From the NCBI GenBank assembly GCA_002372465.1, contig DFGW01000112.1, forward strand, positions 1 to 15,889: 15,889 bases of DNA, given 5' to 3'. The notes under the pieces are model-generated. The model made no database searches, was not told the origin of the DNA, and saw only the letters and a list, made by a program, of their open reading frames with translations. Of this stretch, positions 9,901 to 14,415 are shown one piece after another. Position 1 is the first letter of the stretch. Each line of letters begins with the position of its first letter. Position numbers and translations under genes: made by a program. The DNA comes from Butyrivibrio sp. UBA3740 (lineage in GTDB: Bacteria > Bacillota > Clostridia > Lachnospirales > Lachnospiraceae).

Positions 9901-12900
9901 TTACTTCTGCACTTTTAGATGTGGCAAATGCGTAGTCCAGACCGTAAGAGCTACTTGAGTCACTTACGTATGGAAGGTACGGAACGCTCAATCTCTCGAG
10001 ATTTGTACAGCCAGAAAATACCGCATATCCCATTTCCACATTATTGGGAACAACGACATCAGTTACTTTTGTAAGATTGCCAAATGCGCTTTCTCCAATA
10101 GTGATACTGTTATTGGGGATTATAATCTTTTCAACATTACTACAGTTTGTAAAGCAGTTCTTTCCAATGTTCCTTACACCAGAAGGAATATTTATTTCAG
10201 TTATCCCGTCGCAACCTTCAAAAGCTTTTTCCCCAAGAGTGGTTATATTTTCGGATAATGGCAATGTCTTCAATCCATCACAATCATAGAACGCAGCCCT
10301 TCCAATAGTACTAATATTGTCAGGATAATATACTTCTTCAAGCTGCGACCAACCACTGAAAAAGCCAGCAGGTATCTCGGTCACGTTTGTGAGAGTAACC
10401 TTTTTCAGCTTGGTATATTTATTTTTTTCTGTTTTACCATTGTTTTTAGGTATTGCAAATGCATATTCCAAATTATAAGAGCAAAAAGTGGAACGATCCC
10501 AATACGGTATGTCTGGAACACTTAAGCTCTCAACATTTGTGCAGCCTGAGAACACTCCAAATTTCAAGGTTACATTGTTGGGAACGACGATATCGGTTAA
10601 CTTTGTAAGATTACTAAATGCCCCGGAACTTATTTCAATACTGTTGGAGGGAAATGTAATCTTTGTTACGTTCTTGCAGTCTGCAAAGCAATCCTTTCCA
10701 ATATAGTTTATTCCGTCAGGAATCTTTATACTGGTTAGCCCTTCGCAGCCCTTAAAAGCTTCATTTCCAAGGTAGGTTACATTTTTTGAAATTGGCAGCG
10801 CCTTCAGAGAGTTACAGCCTTGAAAAGCTTTATCCTCTATTCTTGTTACCGAATCCGGGTAGTTTATTTCCTCAATATGTGACCATCCACTAAACCCACC
10901 AACAGTTTTTATATCCCCTTTCAAAGTCACCTTCTTGAGGGCGGAATATTTTTCCCAACTTTCCTTGATCTTTTCAGAACCCTGAAGATAATGTACGAAC
11001 AGATGCGAAATATCTGAATATCCAAGTCCTCCGCTCTCTTCAAAGTGTAATTTTGAAGCTTTAACACTTTCAATTCCTGTACAATTAGCAAACACCCCCG
11101 TTCTTAATGTTACTTTATCCGGTATTTCCAGATTTTTAACCTTGGGAAGATTCGCAAAGGCACCTAGTTCTATTACTATTTCATTATTAGGTATAGTAAT
11201 CTTTGTTACATTTGAGCAACTTGCAAATGCATTTTGTCCTATAGTTCTTACTCCGCTCGGAATGTCTAATGTGCTTACTCCATCACAACTTAAAAATGCA
11301 TAGCTATCAATACGATTTATGCTTTCACTAATAGGCAGAGTTTTTAAACCGTCACAATCTCTAAAGGCTCTTTCCATTATTCTTGTTACAGAATCCGGGT
11401 AGTTTATCTCCTCTAGCTGAGTCCATCCGCTAAATGCACACTGCGGAATAAATGTTGAATTTCCCGTCAATGTCACCTTTCTGAGTGCGGAATGCTTTTC
11501 TTTGGCATCATAATCGCTGCTTGGAATATCTGCAAAAAGAAGCCACAACTGACTGCCTTCTGAAAGAGTTTCGCTAATACGAATATTCTCTATCTTAATG
11601 CTCTCAATATTTGTACAGTTTCTTAATATACATTTACCAAATTTGATACCGTTAGGAATCCAGATATCTGTAATAGAAAGATTTCCTTGAAGTGCATTAG
11701 TTTCGATGGACTTAACCTTTACATTGCCATTCACCACAGTTGGAACAACTACGCCACCACCTGCACCATTGTATCCTGTAATTACAGCATACTTATAATC
11801 ACCGGAACCACAGATACTATACTTGAAGCCAGCAGATGAGTATGAAATCCCGTCATCAATAATTGTCTCTCCCGCAGTAACATCCTCATCCCAAGGGTTG
11901 TAGCCTTCTAAATAATCATAGTTGGCATACAACGTCAAATCATGGTCAGGAACCAGATCAGAACCCAGATTCCATTTATCGTTGTGCTCAGGATCTCTAT
12001 ACCACCCTTCAAATCGGTAATTGTATAGCTTAAGATTTCCATTGATGACAAGTATTGTCCCCTGGGTAGCAATCATTTTGGTGCTTTCATGTTCAACATC
12101 CGAATAATCAAGTGTGATTGTTCGGATTGGTGTAAACTTTGCATATAACACCATACTTTTGGTGACTTTGTCTTTTTCAAAATCCCACCTTTCTGTGTAG
12201 GAAGGGTCCTTATACCAGCCCTCGATACCAATGCTATTGCCTAGATTGTCTTTGTATACAATGCTGGTATCAGGCTCAGTCGCGCATCCTCCGACAGGTA
12301 TTTCCTGCGCAGGGATATCTACAAAGGTCTTTCCTGTATTAAACATCACAGTGCATTTATCCAAAAAGCTATGATGAATAACCTTTTCAAGCGTCAAAAA
12401 ATTTTTTTCAACGTCAAAATCTGGAAATCCCCAAAATGAAATAAAGCCAGTCACTTTTAAGTCAAAAAAGAGTGTGACTGATGACTCCAGTGAATCAGCA
12501 AATTCCACAGGCTTAGCAGAAACTGTAAAATTAATTCCCAAATCTGCTTCCATGGCTAATCCTATGACTGTTCCGACTTCAATCTTGGCATAGGCATGAA
12601 GATATGCCTTATAGCTTCCCGATATTTCAAAATCATAGTCACTGTCAGCTGACCTTATATCCTGTACTTCACCATTGATATACCGGAATCCCGTCTCACT
12701 AGAAATTGAGTAATTAAGTGAAATCTTTCCTGAACAGTCAACTACAAAATCAATCCCGGCAGAAATATCGATAAGTCCGGGTACCTCAATGGGCGCTTTC
12801 CAAAGAGGAAAAGTTGCAGTAGCAGATCCGCTTATCGAGACATCCCATTTTTCTTCTCGTGATTGAATGTATTCAAGCTTTTCAACTTTTGCTCTAAGGA

Positions 12901-14239
12901 AATCGACATCAGCCTTTATTGAATGACCCTCTTCAATTTCAATCGAGCCTTCCACTTTGACTTTGGCCTTCAATGAAGATGTTTTACCAATTGCATCATC
13001 ATGCTCTGTTTCCATGGTCTTAAGTTCTTTACTTAAGGATACTGTAACCGATTTCTTATCGTTCAGATCTATAGAGTAATCCCCAATTCCAGAAAGAGAA
13101 TACACATGCCCTACCTGCTCCATGTCATCCAGGGTATATTCCTCATACACACCATCCTCATCCGCATCAAAATAGAATGTTGCCTCATCCCAGTTAGGTT
13201 TCAAATTCTCCTCATCGATGTGCAATGAATTAAGCGCGTCCTTACCGATGGCTCTTTCCACATGGATAATAGAGCTGTCACCAAAGCTTTCAATGGTGAG
13301 AACTCTGAAAATATCTCCGTTTGCAACCTCATCTGAAGGAGCAAGATAAAAAACAGAACCTTCCTCAAGATAGGAAGCCTCCAGACTATCAAATTCAAAT
13401 TCTGTATCTGAAATGCGGGAATAATGAGCTCTGTAGATTTCTGTAAGATCGATTACACCATCTGCGAAATCAAGCTCAGAAAGGTTGGTAAAACCATACC
13501 CCTTTTCTTCTGCAAAAGTAGCTGCAGCTGTGCCGTGATAGGCCTTGATAGTAACATCACAGCTAAAAGCATCTGAATCTATGTGTTTTGTGTAGAAAGG
13601 TATTGAAATTGAAGTGAGGTTTAAAAGGTCAGAAAAAGTCCCTTCTTCTATGGCTGTAACATAGTATTTTCCAAGTTTCTTGGGAACAGAAACTGATGTT
13701 GCATCAGCATTGTCATAACCTGCAATATGGGCATAGTTATCCTCGTCTAGGTAATAGGACCACTGATCGGATGTAAGCAGCTCTTTTGCCTCATCCTTCT
13801 TAGGCTCTTCTGTCTCGTCGGAGTCTATCTGTTTATCCTCATCAATGACACTGTCAGAAGCACTTGAAGCATCCTCAGATGAATCGTCTGAAGTCGCCTC
13901 TTCATCTACATTTTCTTGGGCATCTTCATCTTCAATTGAATCATCAGCTGATGAAGCATCTTCTGAGCTTTCATCCTCTGATTCCTCTTCGGAACTGCTC
14001 TCACTTGCTGCATCACTGCTCGAATCAGATGAATTCTCTTTTCCTTGTTCAATAAGGGCTTCCATCTGCTTTCTAACATCTTCAAAGCCATCGGATTCCA
14101 CCGAAGCTTCAGCCGAACTTTCATTCTCTTCCTGAGAAAGTGATGAATAATCGGCAGCAAAAACAGATGCACTGACAGAGCCGAACATCAGAATTGAAGC
14201 CAGCGCCGAGCACAATATCCTCACAGATAATTTCTTCAT
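3974..14239 (-). CDS. Giant secreted BspA-like leucine-rich repeat surface protein (3421 aa)
   Basis: This 3421-residue exported protein is probably an adhesin or surface-binding protein; the ligand is unknown. ATG 14239 follows GAGG with good spacing. It opens with a signal peptide (1-28/29, ending ASVFA-AD), then a Ser/Asp/Glu-rich stretch (30-149), one LRR_5-like unit (about 165-245) and an unassigned beta-rich region (about 250-625). Two InlB-B-like repeats follow (about 629-772). BspA/TpLRR arrays (about 790-1575, 1648-1848, 1940-2030, 2112-2471) are interleaved with InlB-B-like repeats at about 1577-1645, 1850-1938 and 2032-2101. LRR arrays end in caps such as GSKAEEYANKNNLPFECI. Then come two Fn3-like modules (2477-2624), a sixth InlB-B repeat (2632-2699), a chitobiase-like module (2707-2787, YYTTDGTVPTAES) and seven Ig-like repeats (2825-3421). 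There is no LPXTG, SLH or choline-binding motif, so its mode of attachment is unclear. It appears monocistronic with its own promoter. Confidence 0.93.
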   Translation of the reverse strand: MKKLSVRILCSALASILMFGSVSASVFAADYSSLSQEENESSAEASVESDGFEDVRKQMEALIEQGKENSSDSSSDAASESSSEEESEDESSEDASSADDSIEDEDAQENVDEEATSDDSSEDASSASDSVIDEDKQIDSDETEEPKKDEAKELLTSDQWSYYLDEDNYAHIAGYDNADATSVSVPKKLGKYYVTAIEEGTFSDLLNLTSISIPFYTKHIDSDAFSCDVTIKAYHGTAAATFAEEKGYGFTNLSELDFADGVIDLTEIYRAHYSRISDTEFEFDSLEASYLEEGSVFYLAPSDEVANGDIFRVLTIESFGDSSIIHVERAIGKDALNSLHIDEENLKPNWDEATFYFDADEDGVYEEYTLDDMEQVGHVYSLSGIGDYSIDLNDKKSVTVSLSKELKTMETEHDDAIGKTSSLKAKVKVEGSIEIEEGHSIKADVDFLRAKVEKLEYIQSREEKWDVSISGSATATFPLWKAPIEVPGLIDISAGIDFVVDCSGKISLNYSISSETGFRYINGEVQDIRSADSDYDFEISGSYKAYLHAYAKIEVGTVIGLAMEADLGINFTVSAKPVEFADSLESSVTLFFDLKVTGFISFWGFPDFDVEKNFLTLEKVIHHSFLDKCTVMFNTGKTFVDIPAQEIPVGGCATEPDTSIVYKDNLGNSIGIEGWYKDPSYTERWDFEKDKVTKSMVLYAKFTPIRTITLDYSDVEHESTKMIATQGTILVINGNLKLYNYRFEGWYRDPEHNDKWNLGSDLVPDHDLTLYANYDYLEGYNPWDEDVTAGETIIDDGISYSSAGFKYSICGSGDYKYAVITGYNGAGGGVVVPTVVNGNVKVKSIETNALQGNLSITDIWIPNGIKFGKCILRNCTNIESIKIENIRISETLSEGSQLWLLFADIPSSDYDAKEKHSALRKVTLTGNSTFIPQCAFSGWTQLEEINYPDSVTRIMERAFRDCDGLKTLPISESINRIDSYAFLSCDGVSTLDIPSGVRTIGQNAFASCSNVTKITIPNNEIVIELGAFANLPKVKNLEIPDKVTLRTGVFANCTGIESVKASKLHFEESGGLGYSDISHLFVHYLQGSEKIKESWEKYSALKKVTLKGDIKTVGGFSGWSHIEEINYPDSVTRIEDKAFQGCNSLKALPISKNVTYLGNEAFKGCEGLTSIKIPDGINYIGKDCFADCKNVTKITFPSNSIEISSGAFSNLTKLTDIVVPNNVTLKFGVFSGCTNVESLSVPDIPYWDRSTFCSYNLEYAFAIPKNNGKTEKNKYTKLKKVTLTNVTEIPAGFFSGWSQLEEVYYPDNISTIGRAAFYDCDGLKTLPLSENITTLGEKAFEGCDGITEINIPSGVRNIGKNCFTNCSNVEKIIIPNNSITIGESAFGNLTKVTDVVVPNNVEMGYAVFSGCTNLERLSVPYLPYVSDSSSSYGLDYAFATSKSAEVKDKYPKLKKVTVTNITQIPEGFFSDWSQLEEINYPDTVTQIGNYAFSGCSSLKRIVLPLGLKSIGDSAFAGCTSLEEILVFADNLDISSVPFKTDEEGKGITTVYGYVGSKAEEYANKNNLPFECIDESFAPVTFVYNNGQADTVSYEKVGELISEPAEPSYGGFTFDRWYFDDGLTVPWDFDYDLMPVCGITLYADWNANENIVKDFRYEVNGGEVTITGYTGTSGYVTVPEKIKGIPVTKLGERAFAYDNDVIGITIPKTVEEIAIDCFIESPYISNINVSSGNEFFTSEDGVLFDKEKTELILYPAKKQGDAYTLPSSVSKIRNYAFAGSKLKEVTMNEGLEEIGDMAFANCDSLTRVTLPETVDTFGTFVFWNSPKVQVYGPVGNDCIEEFIGKELVDYNLYTLKFVSDDIVWAKYSVKAGELVSDYLQKVLKTIDKPSYMFDQWTFYFDENSIQWEYETGFRPQRPWIFEADVMPQRDVTLYADWTCVYRYTVEEEKAILTGTGIDARDYVLPETIDGYDIVGIATDAFVEDTIESVTIPATITEIADGAFHGDAAIIADDDSAAAAYARANGLEFRKRTYAVVFESNGGTDCGTRKYAKGSKITQIPTPKKDNNIFRAWYADENLSTLWDFDNDVMPGESITLYAGWNKIDASIEDDVFAYEKDDQGKMTITGYTGKSSFVQIPETINGYTVTAIGEYAFAFNDGVTRVAIPDTVTSIESRAFYNCKNLENVDFGRNVETLGASAFAGCGSLNRIDLTGTKVIAIPDSCFMQAENLYYVTLPDRILTIGDSSFAGCTYLQSIELPSKLDCIGRHAFYNDKVLKELTIPKDVTQIGEGFVDGCSSLETLNTEVKNSTFTSNDGILYKGNTLVRCPEDYEGDVFVNVYTVTIAKGAFYHCAKVRSVTLEKNVNTIGALAFSGCKNLESYNFAVQNKVKAISNSAFYGCSSLTNIILPEQISTIGKSAFANCTSLTRLKVGEGVTVIGEGAFFGDDNLTLEVYADSAIDKYAAKEKSLKLEYIADKALAPKAPEAESVVNTTITLKATEDYEYKVNDGEWQTSNVFAGLEPATAYTFYQRVAESPYVHVSESSEGAVIVSGKNKGRSVKTPVIRKVTSSSVTVAALSGCEYSVDGVNFQTEPEITNLKADTDYTVYQRAAETDVSDAGETVSISFKTLAHTGPCTVTFDFNGGSALGVDGDVLSVSYEMGELVEAPELQTRRGYEFDGWFYGNELFDFAKGVDNDVTLKAAWTVHQQVQTPFANVDGKTPVEKNTRVTLATRTVDARIYYTTDGTVPTAESTLYDEPITVTGDVTIKVIAIKEGSADSEVMTLVLAVNTVEDLGDVAEGDIPDSSDAGQSLEERIPEGLWVAGLEEELTYTGSAVMQQLRVYNHKTLLTEKKDYKLTYKNNAKVGTASVIVTGMGSFSGSLKFDYAITALDIEDDEIFRAADIYVAYNKKARKPAPVIYHGSKKLTVGKDYTVSWTNEKGETNKGFTAVGEYEVTLTGKGNYIGTRTLKYHVTDSTLISKVTLKAIKAQTYTGEAVHPAVVLTNKKYTLVEGTDYIVHWPSDCTSVGNVTITIEGIGSYAGERAATFAIKGTALKGTTISGIAKSYGYDGDAVEPAGPVDDNSNQGTVVLYRTNAKTKAKITLIKGVDYTVSYKNNAKAGTATVVFKGMGAYTGSISKTFKITAYSLAKDVDNITVNYDDTVPYVKNGVKPAVSVYFRGEQLKAGTDYTVTYANNNAVTTDKTKKLPSITIKGKGNFAGNYKVLNFRITKQDISGMNISVADKVYVKKAKAYVSAPVITDASNSAKLVAGKDYNKVITYKYDEDVTVTQVVKKQTVEIERKKDDIVENADILPVGAVVRVEVTGMGCYEGTLSACYKIMQTDIAKAAVKVGNQIYTGKAVEIGKDQITSIKIGKTELSPDDYTIVSFTNNVKVGKATMVIKGNGNYGGTKKVTFNIVKKAFR
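3977..5767 (-). repeat. Seven C-terminal Ig-like repeats of about 85 residues
   Basis: Within the giant protein, residues about 2825-3421 consist of seven divergent units. Each has a start of the form YTG.AV or equivalent, a central KDYTVSYKNNAKVGTA-like stretch and an end of the form KGMGAYTGSISKTFKI. The pattern is typical of extracellular Ig-like stalk modules in Lachnospiraceae surface proteins. Unit 6 is longer through a charged insert (VVKKQTVEIERKKDD). The last unit runs to the stop codon with no anchor after it. Confidence 0.85.
5880..6120 (-). other. Chitobiase-like (CHB_HEX_C-type) module in the giant protein
   Basis: Residues about 2707-2787 read IYYTTDGTVPTAES, LYDEPITV and DVTIKVIAIKEG. 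This is the hallmark of the small beta-sandwich found at the C-terminus of chitobiases and in many bacterial surface proteins. It is probably a structural or carbohydrate-contacting spacer rather than an enzyme. Confidence 0.75.
6145..6345 (-). repeat. InlB-B-like repeat 6 of the giant protein
   Basis: Residues about 2632-2699 run from VTFDFNGGSALGVDG through the turn RRGYEFDGWFYGNELFDF to VTLKAAW, matching the InlB-B (Flg_new) repeat pattern of a beta strand, a GW turn and a final TL.A.W strand. It follows two Fn3-like modules. Confidence 0.8.
6370..6810 (-). repeat. Two fibronectin-III-like modules in the giant protein
   Basis: Residues about 2477-2624 contain two copies of the same layout: T.ITLKATEDYEYKVNDGEWQ, then GLEPATAYTFYQRVAES, and again VTVAALSGCEYSVDGVNFQ, then LKADTDYTVYQRAAET. 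The closing L.....Y..YQR strand resembles the bacterial Fn3 type common in clostridial surface proteins. Confidence 0.65.
6828..7905 (-). repeat. BspA-type leucine-rich repeat array (third large block)
   Basis: Residues about 2112-2471 hold roughly a dozen 22-24-residue LRR_5 units of the form AF.GC.SL..I.LP..I.TIG, for example SAFANCTSLTRLKVGEGV. The block starts with the recurring lead-in MTITGYTGKSSFVQIPETI and ends with the cap YADSAIDKYAAKEKSLKLEYI-like sequence. LRR_5/BspA arrays form solenoids used for binding host, food or microbial surfaces. Confidence 0.88.
7938..8145 (-). repeat. InlB-B-like repeat 5 of the giant protein
   Basis: Residues about 2032-2101 run from VVFESNGGTDCGTRKYAKG to FRAWYADENLSTLWDFDND and ITLYAGWN. 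The strand-turn-strand pattern and the final LYA.W identify the InlB-B/Flg_new family. It directly precedes the third large LRR block. Confidence 0.85.
8425..8690 (-). repeat. Extended InlB-B-like repeat 4 of the giant protein
   Basis: Residues about 1850-1938 end in VMPQRDVTLYADWT and contain YMFDQWTFYFDE, so the InlB-B pattern is clear. The unit is about 20 residues longer than its siblings because of an insert around ETGFRPQRPWIFEA, and its start lacks the usual NGG turn. Confidence 0.75.
9305..9510 (-). repeat. InlB-B-like repeat 3 of the giant protein
   Basis: Residues about 1577-1645 run VTFVYNNGQADTVSYEKVGE, FTFDRWYFDDGLTVPWDFD, then ITLYADWN. It separates the first long LRR block from the second. 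Confidence 0.85.
9827..11425 (-). repeat. Three complete ~180-residue supra-repeats in the LRR array
   Basis: The phrase SGW-(T/S)-Q/H-(L/I)-EE recurs with its Trp codon at 11423-11425, 10883-10885, 10349-10351 and 9824-9826 (residues 939, 1119, 1297, 1472). Spacings are 540, 534 and 525 bases, always whole codons. Each full unit holds about six LRR_5 repeats plus a non-LRR island of about 35 residues ending in (S/T/P)-(A/K)-L-(R/K)-KVT. A partial island lies before the first copy (to about 11700), and a truncated fourth unit continues to about 9600. Flanks are similar at DNA level: tccgggtagtttat appears in copies 1 and 2, and tccggatagtttat in copy 4. This points to internal tandem duplication. 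Confidence 0.85.
11925..12355 (-). repeat. InlB-B-like repeats 1 and 2 of the giant protein
   Basis: Residues about 629-700 (CTVMFNTGKT, then IEGWYKDPSYTERWDFEKD, then MVLYAKF) and 704-772 (ITLDYSDVEHESTKM, then FEGWYRDPEHNDKWNLGSD, then LTLYANY) form a tandem pair. The GWY.DP....W core and LYA end identify the family. They link the unassigned N-terminal region to the first LRR array. Confidence 0.85.
12367..13492 (-). other. Unassigned beta-rich region of the giant protein
   Basis: Residues about 250-625 match no family I recognise. The region alternates short hydrophobic and polar residues, as in KTSSLKAKVKVEGSIEIEEG, DISAGIDFVVDCSGKISLNY and YKAYLHAYAKIEVGTVIGLA, suggesting long antiparallel beta strands. 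It has an aromatic-rich stretch at FFDLKVTGFISFWGFPDFD. It lies between the single N-terminal LRR unit and the InlB-B pair, so it could be a distinct binding or beta-sandwich domain. Function is unknown. Confidence 0.5.
13793..14152 (-). repeat. Ser/Asp/Glu-rich low-complexity segment after the signal peptide
   Basis: Residues about 30-149 are dominated by Ser, Asp, Glu and Ala with runs such as SSDSSSDAASESSSEEESED, and are strongly acidic. The segment contains one short possible helix (EDVRKQMEALIEQGK). Such segments are usually disordered spacers; the serines could be modified, but the sequence cannot show this. Confidence 0.85.
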
Positions 14240-14271
14240 TTTCTTACCTCACACACATTTTTATAAACAAA

Positions 14272-14317
14272 AAAATAGTTTGCCATGTCAGATAAAACTA
14301 CATAAGCAAACTATTTT
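14272..14317 (-). terminator. Terminator-like hairpin in the leader of the giant gene
   Basis: A perfect 12-bp stem pairs 14272-14283 with 14306-14317 (GCAAACTATTTT arms). The 22-base loop can add ATGT/ACAT pairing. On the minus strand the stem runs into TTTTTTTGTTTAT. It lies 32 bases upstream of the ATG and only about six bases after the predicted start of the giant transcript. It can stop read-through from the GGDEF gene and may also attenuate the giant gene. Confidence 0.65.
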
Positions 14318-14329
14318 AAACATAATCTT

Positions 14330-14358
14330 ATTATATAAACAATATATAAAATTTACAA
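14330..14358 (-). promoter_or_regulatory. Sigma-A-like promoter of the giant gene
   Basis: On the minus strand TTGTAA (14353-14358) and a perfect TATAAT (14330-14335) are exactly 17 bases apart. Predicted start of transcription is near 14323, giving a leader of about 84 bases. The surrounding DNA is very AT-rich, which raises the chance of false matches, but the spacing and the -10 are ideal. Confidence 0.65.
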
Positions 14359-14381
14359 TTTTTTTATAAATTGTTTATATA
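14332..14381. promoter_or_regulatory. 12-bp inverted repeat spanning the giant gene promoter
   Basis: TATATAAACAAT (14332-14343) is the exact reverse complement of ATTGTTTATATA (14370-14381), with 26 bases between. The arms flank the -35 and overlap the -10 and spacer. It could be an operator for a dimeric regulator. The sequence is almost pure A/T, so chance is a serious alternative. Confidence 0.3.
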
Positions 14382-14415
14382 TTTCACCAACAACCGTAAA
14401 TAATGAAATTTAAAT

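Noticed and set aside
9600..11700. CRISPR-like periodic repeats
   Set aside because: The period is about 535 bp (or ~69 bp for single LRR units), all in frame within one coding sequence, and the repeats vary as protein repeats do.
13845..14135. Plus-strand open frame rich in Ser/Glu opposite the signal-peptide end of the giant gene
   Set aside because: It is a mirror of the Ser/Asp/Glu repeat codons, which stay open on the opposite strand; no start signal or independent function is visible.
14240..14415. c-di-GMP riboswitch between the GGDEF gene and the giant gene
   Set aside because: Neither the GEMM-I conserved segments nor a comparable aptamer is present; the leader is only about 84 bases and is filled by one simple hairpin.
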